64,000 nucleotides of DNA from NCBI GenBank assembly GCA_014728175.1, contig WJMA01000003.1:1-64000 (forward strand). Direction: 5' to 3'. Below are positions 43,749-51,529 of the stretch, piece after piece. The notes under the pieces were generated by a model. That model made no database searches and was not told the DNA's origin. It saw only the letters and a list, made by a program, of their open reading frames with translations. Each line of letters opens with the position of its first letter. Positions within the stretch are counted from its first letter, which is position 1. Both the position numbers and the translations under genes were made by a program. The stretch comes from Candidatus Fermentibacterota bacterium (GTDB lineage Bacteria > Fermentibacterota > Fermentibacteria > Fermentibacterales > JCC-6).

Positions 43749-44729
43749 TCAGCTGGAGAACGTTTCTCCGAATTCCTCCCTCTCGGGCCTTCCGAAAAGA
43801 ATCTCCACCGCTTCCGTAGCGGTGTATTTTTCATCTATGATATCTTTTACGGCATTCGTAATGGGCATGTCAACGTCCAGCCTGTCCGCAAGGTGCACCA
43901 CGGCCACGGAGGTCTCCACTCCCTCGGCCAAGCCCGGAAAACCTTCGTTTCTGACCAGGGCCTCTCCGTAGGCTCGATTCCTGCTGTAGGGCGAGAACAG
44001 AGTCGCCTGGTAATCGCCGAGGTGCGAAAGGCCGAAGACGGTGCGCCAGTCTCCCCCCAGCGCGGTCACCAGCCTGGCCACTTCCTGGGGAGCCCTGGCC
44101 ATCAGCGCTCCCTTGAGCCCGGAGTAACCCATTCCGTCCAGCATTCCGGCCGCTATGCCGGCCACGTTCTTGGTGGCCGCACCTATCTCGGCGCCTACCA
44201 GATCGGTAGACCTGTAGAGTCTCAGCAGGTCGCTGCCCATTCTCCCGGCCAGCTCCTCCGCGGTCCGGAGCTGCTCCGCAGCCACCAGCATGCAACTGGG
44301 AACCTCCTTCAGTAGCTGCTGGGGATGGCCGGGCCCGACCCAGGCGCAAAGGCCGGAAGGGTCGATTCCCTCCTCCCGGGCTATCTCCGCCGGCCTTTTG
44401 CCGGTGTCCCTCTCCAGGCCCTTCATGCACAGGGCGACCACCGTTTCCGACAGGTCCAGCTCCGAAAGCAGGCGGGCGACTCCCCTGAATTTCTGAACGG
44501 GAACCGAAACCACCATGACGTCCGCGCCGGCGGCCTGTCGGAGGTCGCAGGTAAGGCTGGCCTCGTCCGGCAGCCTCATGTAGGCGTTCCTCCGGCTTTC
44601 TCGCAACTCTCGGAAGGGTTCCGAGCTCTCCGGCTCCCATCCGATGACTCTCATGCCCAGGCGGACTCCGTACCAGAGATGGAAGCTTCCCCACCTGCCG
44701 CAGCCGATCACCGATAGACGATCAGTCAT
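43749..44729 (-). CDS. gpsA: Glycerol-3-phosphate dehydrogenase [NAD(P)+]
   Basis: A 326-aa enzyme that reduces dihydroxyacetone phosphate to sn-glycerol-3-phosphate for phospholipids. The N-terminal Rossmann fold has VIGCGRWGS. GPGHPQQL replaces the usual GPSHAEE. The catalytic Lys is in GAATKNVAGIAAG, and SRNRAYGEAL and SHLGDYQATL mark the substrate domain. It overlaps DUF362 by 8 nt. Fits the envelope-lipid theme with lpxL two genes away. Confidence 0.9.
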   Translation of the reverse strand: MTDRLSVIGCGRWGSFHLWYGVRLGMRVIGWEPESSEPFRELRESRRNAYMRLPDEASLTCDLRQAAGADVMVVSVPVQKFRGVARLLSELDLSETVVALCMKGLERDTGKRPAEIAREEGIDPSGLCAWVGPGHPQQLLKEVPSCMLVAAEQLRTAEELAGRMGSDLLRLYRSTDLVGAEIGAATKNVAGIAAGMLDGMGYSGLKGALMARAPQEVARLVTALGGDWRTVFGLSHLGDYQATLFSPYSRNRAYGEALVRNEGFPGLAEGVETSVAVVHLADRLDVDMPITNAVKDIIDEKYTATEAVEILFGRPEREEFGETFSS

Positions 44730-45864
44730 CCGCGCCCTTCAGCGGGGGAATGGTATCCACCGACCCGTACCGCTGGAAGAGCTTCCCCCAACCGGATTCC
44801 TTGGCCCACTGGATCCTCTTCTTTCCTACGAGGTTGATCCAGAAAAGATCGTGATAGGCCCTGCTGGCCAGGTAGGACCAGGGCACCAGCGGGCTTCTGA
44901 GCAGTATCTTCTCGAAGGGCTTGAGCCAACCGTGGTATATGGCCTTCTGCCCCCGGCTGGCGAAGGTTTCCGTCTGCCGGAAGCCGAAGTCGACGTCGGA
45001 GATGTCCTCGCCCACTATCTCGATCTCCCGGGGGTCGCCGACTCCCAGTCCCTCCTCGTGGGCCAGTCTTACGAAGTCCAGCCTCATGGGATCGAACCCC
45101 TGCATCTTGGCGCTTACGGCGTCTATCGCCACCTGGTCGGCGGACGCCAGGATGTAGTTCTTCACGTGGGGTATCATCGCCCGGGGACCTGGGCCGTCAC
45201 CGGCGAACGTGCCGTCCATCACCGCCAGTATGCCCGGATGTATGTCCTTCTGGATCCGGAGCAGGTCCACCAACGTCTCGTGTATAACGCTGTGAGTCCA
45301 GTGACGGCGCTCGTTCAGGAGCCCTCCAAAGGCGTTCTTCATGGCCCCGGTTATGGTGGTGAACACGTGGGTCTTCATGGTTGGTAAGTGAATTATGTTA
45401 TTGCCTATCAATACGTTTGGGATTTTGACCCCTTCGGGGAAGATGTCTCCCAACACCCGGAAGGGCTTTTTCGGCTCGTACTCCACCCATTTCACCGGCG
45501 GCTCGTACAGTCTTACCTTTCGGATTCCGTGCAAGCCCTCGTCCACCTGCACCAGGTGGTTGTTTCTCTCTCCCACCTTGTCGCTCACCACCACGGTGCG
45601 ATTGTGCGTGGAGACCAGCTGGTCCCTGTCGAAACCGTCCTCCAGAAGAGTTCTTACGACCCCGTCCAGCTGCCAGGGAGTGGTGGAACAGGCGGGAAAC
45701 CAGTGGTGCCAGGATACGTTGATCTTAAGGAGCACGTCGGCGCTTCCGTCCAGGACGTCGGTGTAGCCGACGCTTCTCATCAGCTTTCGGTAATCGTCCA
45801 GAATGGTCTCGGGCGTTGTCTTCAGTACGGCCACTCTACTCTTCATCTGGTACTCGCCTCTCAT
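44722..45864 (-). CDS. DUF362 domain protein
   Basis: A 380-aa protein of the DUF362 family (no ferredoxin domain here). Landmarks are LLKINVSWHHW near residue 45, IIHLPTMKTHVFTTITGAMKNAFGG split over 160-180, LAVMDGTFAGDGPGPR near 218, and a C-terminal helical region. DUF362 function is not established; members often occur near Fe-S or cofactor enzymes. The ATG at 45864 lies inside the lpxL end; an alternative ATG at 45846 is possible. It overlaps gpsA by 8 nt. Confidence 0.8.
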   Translation of the reverse strand: MRGEYQMKSRVAVLKTTPETILDDYRKLMRSVGYTDVLDGSADVLLKINVSWHHWFPACSTTPWQLDGVVRTLLEDGFDRDQLVSTHNRTVVVSDKVGERNNHLVQVDEGLHGIRKVRLYEPPVKWVEYEPKKPFRVLGDIFPEGVKIPNVLIGNNIIHLPTMKTHVFTTITGAMKNAFGGLLNERRHWTHSVIHETLVDLLRIQKDIHPGILAVMDGTFAGDGPGPRAMIPHVKNYILASADQVAIDAVSAKMQGFDPMRLDFVRLAHEEGLGVGDPREIEIVGEDISDVDFGFRQTETFASRGQKAIYHGWLKPFEKILLRSPLVPWSYLASRAYHDLFWINLVGKKRIQWAKESGWGKLFQRYGSVDTIPPLKGADD

Positions 45865-46819
45865 CTCGATCCCGGTTGCCGGTTCTCTCTATATCCCGAA
45901 AGCCGGCCCCGTCGGCAAGGTTCCCCCGGTAAAGGCCGGTGGTCTTCCATCTGCGGTGCGGCCACCAGTACTGCTCGGGATGACGGCGCACCATCTCGGC
46001 CAGGATGTCCGTGTATCTCTGAGTGAGGTCCCTCTCGGCCTCCTCCGGGGGTAGATCGGTACGGGAGTAGAGCAGCTCGCTCAGCTCGAGCCTCTGCTCA
46101 GGTCCCCTCTTCCGCACCAGAAAACCGCACATAATGGGAATCCCCAGCTTGACCGAGAATCTGGCCGCTCCCCTGGGGGTGGAAGCGGGATATCCGAGGA
46201 AGTCCACCACCAGGCCGTCACGGCCCGCGTCCTGGTCCGAGAGCCAACAGACCAAGCCTCCCTCCCTGGTGATCCGCACGATTCGCCGCATGGCGGAATC
46301 CATGCTTATCAGGCCTATACCGTGGGAGGCTCGAAGGCGGTTCATGAAATCGTCCACCAGACGGTTGCGCTGCCGTCCCACCAGGAAATGAATATTGAAT
46401 CCCACCATCTTCTGGATCACACCCATCAGCTCCCAATTACCGAAGTGGAAGCCCAGACCGATGATGCCCGTCTCCAGGTCCAGGTACCTCTGAAGAAGAT
46501 CTGGCTCCTCGACCTCTACGAACCTTCGGAAATGCCGCTCGTTCAGTTTAGGCTGACGGGCGAACTCCATTACGAAGCGGCCCACGTTCCGGTACGAGCT
46601 CAGGCCTATGCGGTCCAGCTCCTCGTCGCTTCTGGAAGGAAAGACCATCCTGAGGTTGGTCATGCAGACACCCCTTCTTACCCGGAGAATCCTCCAAGCC
46701 AGCCATCCCAGAAGAGAGCCCAAGCCGAGGGCGATTCGCAGGGGAAGCATGTTCGATACCCAGACCGCCGTCCTGAGCAGGACGTACTCGAGCCTGTGCC
46801 TGAGCGAGTGCTTTTGCAA
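45836..46819 (-). CDS. lpxL: Lipid A biosynthesis acyltransferase (LpxL/HtrB family)
   Basis: A 327-aa membrane-anchored acyltransferase that adds a secondary acyl chain to lipid A or a related lipid. One N-terminal hydrophobic helix (about 12-45) precedes the catalytic HX4E motif HFGNWE (His125, Glu130). LSDQDAGRDGLVVDFLG and a C-terminal PEQYWWPHRRWK (WxHxRW type) complete the family pattern. It shows that the organism has an LPS-type outer membrane. Its end overlaps DUF362, and it follows the hybrid kinase gene by 20 nt. Confidence 0.9.
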   Translation of the reverse strand: MQKHSLRHRLEYVLLRTAVWVSNMLPLRIALGLGSLLGWLAWRILRVRRGVCMTNLRMVFPSRSDEELDRIGLSSYRNVGRFVMEFARQPKLNERHFRRFVEVEEPDLLQRYLDLETGIIGLGFHFGNWELMGVIQKMVGFNIHFLVGRQRNRLVDDFMNRLRASHGIGLISMDSAMRRIVRITREGGLVCWLSDQDAGRDGLVVDFLGYPASTPRGAARFSVKLGIPIMCGFLVRKRGPEQRLELSELLYSRTDLPPEEAERDLTQRYTDILAEMVRRHPEQYWWPHRRWKTTGLYRGNLADGAGFRDIERTGNRDRDERRVPDEE

Positions 46820-46839
46820 AACCTTCCCCTCCCGGGCGG

Positions 46840-49239
46840 TTAGCCGGGCCCTTCCTCCGAGAAGAGCACCCGGCCCACCACTTCGGCCATCTCCTTTGCG
46901 CTGTATGGCTTGGAGAGGGCGGCCACGAAGCCGTACTCCCGGTAGTGGGACATCACCGGATCGTTGGCGTAACCGCTGGAGACTATCGCCGCCACCTCCG
47001 GGTCCAGCTCCGTGAGCTTCTGCATGGTCTGGCGTCCCCCCATCGACCCGGGCACGGTCAAGTCCAGGATTACCGCATCGTAGGGGTTGCCGGAAGCGAT
47101 GGCCGCTTCGAACTCCCGCACCGCTTCCTCCCCGTTGGCCACCGCCCGGGTGCGATAACCTATCGAATCCAGTATCCCGCAGGATACGTTCCGAACCATC
47201 TCGTCATCGTCCATAACCAGGATCCTGCCGCTACCCTTTCGGATCTCGGCCTTGGCATCGGTGACCTCCGCGCCTCGTCCGGGCAGCGCGGGAACGTATA
47301 TGCTGAACCTGGTACCCATGCCCACCTCGCTGCGAACGGTGATGTGACCGTCATGGCTGCGGACCACCGAGTAGGCGGTGGAAAGACCCAGCCCCGAGCC
47401 GTCCTCCTTCGTGGAGTAGAAGGGGTCGAAGATGCTCCCTATGTGCTCGTCGGGAATGCCCGATCCGTCATCCTCGATATCGATCCTGACGTAGCTTCCG
47501 TCGTCCAGGGGAAGCCCGTCGGCCTCACCCAGCTCCATGTTGGCGGTGGAGACCCGTACCGTACCCCCGTCGGGCATGGCCTGCTCGGCGTTTATCACCA
47601 TGTTGCTCACCGCCTGGTATATCTGCCCGTGATCGACCTCGGCCGGCCAGAGGCCCTCGTCTATATCCAGATCCAAAGTGTTGGGCGATCCCATCAGGGC
47701 CATAACCGCCGAGTCCGAAACTATCTTGCCCACGTCGCAGAGCTCCCTGACCGGCTCCCCGCCCCTGGAGAAGGTGAGCAGCTGTTGGGTGATCCCTCTG
47801 GCCTGCCTCGCGGATTCCTCCACGTCCGCCAGTAGTCTCTCCACCTCCGGCCTGTCGTTCTTCATTCTGGCCAGGGAGACGCTTCCCATCATACCGGTCA
47901 GGAAGTTGTTGAAATCGTGCGCTATCCCTCCGGCCAGGATGCCCACGGACTCCAGCTTCTCCCGCCTGCTGAGCTCCCTTTCCATCCTGGTCTGCCTGGT
48001 TACGTCCCTTATGGCCCCCAGGACGGCGTACCGCCCATGGTAGGTAATGGCGCTTACGGCGAACTCGCAGAGCCTTACCCCCCCGTTCTTCCTGACCAGC
48101 CTGGCCTGGTACACCCGGGGGGTGTCGCCCTCCCGTTTCCTCTGGGCGGACATTTCCGTAACCGTATTCCGGTCATCCGGATGAATGAGCTCGCTGCCCC
48201 GGATCTGCGACAGCTCCTCCCGGGAGTAGCCAGTAAGCCTGCTCATCTGCTCGTTGGTGAACAGGAAGTGGTCGTTGTGGTAGATGTAAATGGCATCGTG
48301 GCTCTCCTCAACGAGTTTCCTGTACTTCTCCTCGCTCTCCTGCAGAGCCTCCTCCACCCTCCTCCGGTCGCCCATCTCCTCCCTGAGCTCCGTGGTGCGG
48401 TTCCTCATTTTTCTCCTGACCGCCAGATAGGATACCACCAGCACTAGGATCAGGGCTCCCGCTACCAGCGCCCCCGCCTCCAGCCACCAGGGAGTCGGGG
48501 TCTTCATCTCCGTACCCAGCCATTTCTTAATGGACGCGTAATAGACCGATCCCGGATCGTCCTTGAGACACCGAAGATGCTCGTCCAGCGTTCCCAGAAT
48601 TTCCTCGTGGTGACCTTCTCGGGCAGCGAACCTGAGCTCCGTGGGACAGAACAGGATGGCGGTACTCCTTACGTCGTAGTCCTTCCCGTATCGGGTGCCG
48701 TACAGGCGGGTCATCAGACATGCGTCGGCCCGGTCGTGCTGCAACGCGTCGAACACCTCGGCGTAGCTGGACTCGACCTGGAAGCTGCACTCCACCCCGA
48801 AGGATTCAATCAGGGATCTGAACTCGTTGTAGTAGACATCGCCGCCCAGAACGGCTACTCTCTCACCGTCCAGATCCAGAATCGACTCGAACCTCTCGTC
48901 GGGCGACGAGAAGACCACTCCCCAGTTCGACAGGAACGTCTCCTCGGTGAAATCGAACAGGCTGTCCCTGCGCTCCGTGTAGGCTATGGCGGGAAGAATG
49001 TCTATCTCTCCCTCCAGCAGTCGGGTCAGGCATTGGGGCCAGCTGCCGAACACCCACTCCACATCCCATTCCTCTTCGGAAGCTATGGCCCTCACCACGT
49101 CCGGATACAGACCAGCGGCCCTTCCGTCCTCCCCCTCGAATATCAACGGGCTGTTCTCGTAGCCTCCCACCTTCAGGCTTATATCCGCCCCGGCGGTGGC
49201 TGCAAGAACCAGCAGTCCGACAATTGTCGATCTTATCAT
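46840..49239 (-). CDS. Hybrid sensor histidine kinase with periplasmic solute-binding sensor and receiver domain
   Basis: A 799-aa membrane kinase. I start it at ATG 49239 (MIRSTIVGLLVLAATAGA), a signal peptide or first helix. Residues about 20-230 look like a family 3 solute-binding domain, for an amino acid or similar ligand. A TM helix lies near 250-275, then a PAS domain (about 300-410). HisKA has His441 in AHDFNNF, and HATPase has NAEQAM, GSGIPDEHI and GSGLGLST. A receiver follows, with Asp726 in VILDLTVPG and Lys in LSKPYS. Phosphotransfer from His441 to Asp726 is likely; no separate response regulator is adjacent. Confidence 0.87.
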   Translation of the reverse strand: MIRSTIVGLLVLAATAGADISLKVGGYENSPLIFEGEDGRAAGLYPDVVRAIASEEEWDVEWVFGSWPQCLTRLLEGEIDILPAIAYTERRDSLFDFTEETFLSNWGVVFSSPDERFESILDLDGERVAVLGGDVYYNEFRSLIESFGVECSFQVESSYAEVFDALQHDRADACLMTRLYGTRYGKDYDVRSTAILFCPTELRFAAREGHHEEILGTLDEHLRCLKDDPGSVYYASIKKWLGTEMKTPTPWWLEAGALVAGALILVLVVSYLAVRRKMRNRTTELREEMGDRRRVEEALQESEEKYRKLVEESHDAIYIYHNDHFLFTNEQMSRLTGYSREELSQIRGSELIHPDDRNTVTEMSAQRKREGDTPRVYQARLVRKNGGVRLCEFAVSAITYHGRYAVLGAIRDVTRQTRMERELSRREKLESVGILAGGIAHDFNNFLTGMMGSVSLARMKNDRPEVERLLADVEESARQARGITQQLLTFSRGGEPVRELCDVGKIVSDSAVMALMGSPNTLDLDIDEGLWPAEVDHGQIYQAVSNMVINAEQAMPDGGTVRVSTANMELGEADGLPLDDGSYVRIDIEDDGSGIPDEHIGSIFDPFYSTKEDGSGLGLSTAYSVVRSHDGHITVRSEVGMGTRFSIYVPALPGRGAEVTDAKAEIRKGSGRILVMDDDEMVRNVSCGILDSIGYRTRAVANGEEAVREFEAAIASGNPYDAVILDLTVPGSMGGRQTMQKLTELDPEVAAIVSSGYANDPVMSHYREYGFVAALSKPYSAKEMAEVVGRVLFSEEGPG

Positions 49240-49279
49240 CTGCTCTCGCAATCCATGCTCCAACGGCCGGGTGAGAGCA

Positions 49280-50380
49280 TCAGCGCCCCCTTCTCAGGCC
49301 GACCCTTATCTCGACCGCATTCTCGGGGCAGACCTCGTGACAGCACAGGCATAGGATGCAGCGGCTCCTGCTCATTCTGGCCCTTCCGTCGCGGATGGTT
49401 ATCGCTCCCACCGGACAGCTTTCGGCGCACAACCCGCAGCCTGTGCACCGTTGATTGGATCTGGGGGCCCTTCTTAAAAACGGCCTGACCACGGCACCCA
49501 GAAAGGGAGGTATAAGGTTGTAAATGCCTGATTTGGGAAGCCTGAATCCTTCCAGCTCGACCATGCCCTCCACCCGGATGTCTTCTCTGGGCTTGCCCAG
49601 ACCCCGACGCCTGGCCACCCTGTTAGTGTCCAGCTTACCCGGTCCCAGGCCCACCATCTCCGCGGCTACCATGTCCATGCACACGGAGTCCCGGGCCACT
49701 CCCAAGATCCCGTCCTTTCGCGGATCACCATCGGTGCTGGGACCCTTGCCGTCCATCGACAGTATAGCGTCCATTACCACCAGGTCCCATTGCACTAGTT
49801 GATATATGTTGACCAGGTGTACCGCCAGATCCCTGGGCCTTACCGCTACACTGTGCAGAATCGCCTTGCCCAGCCCGGGAATAACGCCGAACGCGTTCTT
49901 CACCGCGTTGGTCATGGTGCAATAGGTGTGGGTCTTGAGCTTGCACATGTTCACCACCGCATCGAACTCGTACACCTTCCGAGCCACGTTGTACTCGTGG
50001 CCGCCCGAGCGCCTGGTCACCGACCCCCCGCTCTCGAAGTTCACCAGCTCTAAGCCCAGCTCCGAGGCCACGTCGGAGTAGCCGCAGTTCCTCCAGTACC
50101 TACGGACCCCCTTTACCGCCCCTCCGGGACTGTCACCCACCGCCACCCGACAGCCCCTGGCCAGGAGCAGCTCGCTCAAGGCGGCCACCAGCTCGGGGTG
50201 GGTAGTCACCGCTTTCCGGGGCTTCTTGGCCGCCAGCATGTTCACCTTCAGCAGCACCGAGCTTCCCGCCGCCATCCGGTCGGGCCAACCGCCCGTGCTA
50301 CCCACCAGCCTGGCCAGCTCGGTCTTGAGGAGGTCCCTGCGGTAGCTGAGACCGCCCGCCAGGGCTACGTCAAAAGTCAT
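49280..50380 (-). CDS. DUF362 protein with C-terminal 2x[4Fe-4S] ferredoxin domain
   Basis: A 366-aa protein. Residues 1-300 are DUF362: VLLKVNMLAAKKPRKAVTTHP, AVNMCKLKTHTYCTMTNAVKNAFG split around residue 145, and MDAILSMDGKGPSTDGDPR. The C-terminus has two four-Cys clusters, CTGCGLCAESCP and CILCLCCHEVCP, for two [4Fe-4S] centres. It probably carries out an electron-transfer-linked reaction, but no substrate is known. It overlaps the GT4 gene by 4 nt. Paralogous to the protein at 44722, which lacks the ferredoxin. Confidence 0.87.
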   Translation of the reverse strand: MTFDVALAGGLSYRRDLLKTELARLVGSTGGWPDRMAAGSSVLLKVNMLAAKKPRKAVTTHPELVAALSELLLARGCRVAVGDSPGGAVKGVRRYWRNCGYSDVASELGLELVNFESGGSVTRRSGGHEYNVARKVYEFDAVVNMCKLKTHTYCTMTNAVKNAFGVIPGLGKAILHSVAVRPRDLAVHLVNIYQLVQWDLVVMDAILSMDGKGPSTDGDPRKDGILGVARDSVCMDMVAAEMVGLGPGKLDTNRVARRRGLGKPREDIRVEGMVELEGFRLPKSGIYNLIPPFLGAVVRPFLRRAPRSNQRCTGCGLCAESCPVGAITIRDGRARMSRSRCILCLCCHEVCPENAVEIRVGLRRGR

Positions 50381-51522
50381 TTCCGGGACTCCTTCGAGGG
50401 AAGCTCGAGGCCGGCCAGATGGAACTGCAGCCGCAGTATCCTCTCCAGCCTCTGCTCCCAGGAGAACCTCATGGCCGCCCTGCGGCAGGCCTCGGGTGGA
50501 GGGGGATCCTCAAGGAACCTTTGGCAGGCCCTGGCCAGCAACTCGCTGTTCTGCCGGGGAACCGGGATGGCCACGGTCCTGGGGAAGACGTCCATCAGGC
50601 CGCTGCCGGAAAGGCCCACCACGGGAATGCCACAGGCCAGCGCTTCCAGGAAGTAAAGGCCAAGGGTCTCGGTCGGGGCGGCGGATACCAGCATGGTCGC
50701 CCTTCTGTAAACCTCCGGCATCCTGTCGTTGGGAACGAAGTCCAGGTAGGTCAGGTCCGAATCCCTTTCCGCCATATCCTCTATCATGTCCTTCAGCAAT
50801 CCGCTGCCGGCTATGGTCATACCCACGTCCATCCGCTGCCTTAGAAGCCTGTAGGTCTCTATTAGAACGGATATGCCCTTCTCTTCCGTCAGCCTGCCCA
50901 CGAACAGTATGGTGGGCTTGGCCAGCGGTTTCCTGGCGGAGCCGGGGACGAATCTGGCCAGGTCCACCCCCAGCGGCGCCAGATGGGTGTTACGGATGCC
51001 GTGCGTCTCCAGAACGTCCCTTATCACCGGGGAGGCCACCAATACGCCGGAGGAGTCCTTGTAGACCCATCTGAGGTACTTCCAGCCCAGGGTGAGCAAC
51101 GGTCTTTTGAGAAAAAGCAGCGGACGGCCCAGGGCCGCGGCGTAGGAGCGGGGAAAGTAGGCGTGGTAGTAATCGAAGGCGTGCGCCGAGCGGTGTCTTC
51201 TCAGGTGGCGGCTTACCGCCCGTCGCATGGTGAATGGGGAGGCTGCCTCAATGATGTCCGGCTTTTCCAGGGCCAGTATCTCGTTTATCTCCCCGTAGCT
51301 CACCGGCAACCTATAGCCGGGGGCGAAGGGCAGCCTCAGGCCCCCGACGGTCACCTTGATGTGCCTTCCGTGACGCTCGTAGGAAGAGCCCTCTCCGGGG
51401 ACCACGAGAAGGTGTTCCACCTCCGGGTGGCTCCTTCTCAGCCACCACCGCTTTCGCTCCAGATAGCGCCGGACCCCCCCGCCGCTTTCGCTGTAGAACA
51501 TGGTTATGTCGCAGAGCTTCAA
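50377..51522 (-). CDS. GT4 family glycosyltransferase
   Basis: A 381-aa GT-B enzyme. The start is MKLCDITMFYSESGGGVRRYLERK, the glycine-rich acceptor-side loop. The donor domain has FVGRLTEEKGISVLIE near residue 205 and an AAPTETLGLYFLEALACGIPVVG stretch near 275, with the EX7E-like pair. It adds a sugar to an unknown acceptor at the membrane's inner face. It overlaps the DUF362-ferredoxin gene by 4 nt and follows the diguanylate cyclase by only 7 nt. Confidence 0.87.
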   Translation of the reverse strand: MKLCDITMFYSESGGGVRRYLERKRWWLRRSHPEVEHLLVVPGEGSSYERHGRHIKVTVGGLRLPFAPGYRLPVSYGEINEILALEKPDIIEAASPFTMRRAVSRHLRRHRSAHAFDYYHAYFPRSYAAALGRPLLFLKRPLLTLGWKYLRWVYKDSSGVLVASPVIRDVLETHGIRNTHLAPLGVDLARFVPGSARKPLAKPTILFVGRLTEEKGISVLIETYRLLRQRMDVGMTIAGSGLLKDMIEDMAERDSDLTYLDFVPNDRMPEVYRRATMLVSAAPTETLGLYFLEALACGIPVVGLSGSGLMDVFPRTVAIPVPRQNSELLARACQRFLEDPPPPEACRRAAMRFSWEQRLERILRLQFHLAGLELPSKESRK

Positions 51523-51529
51523 GCGGCCG

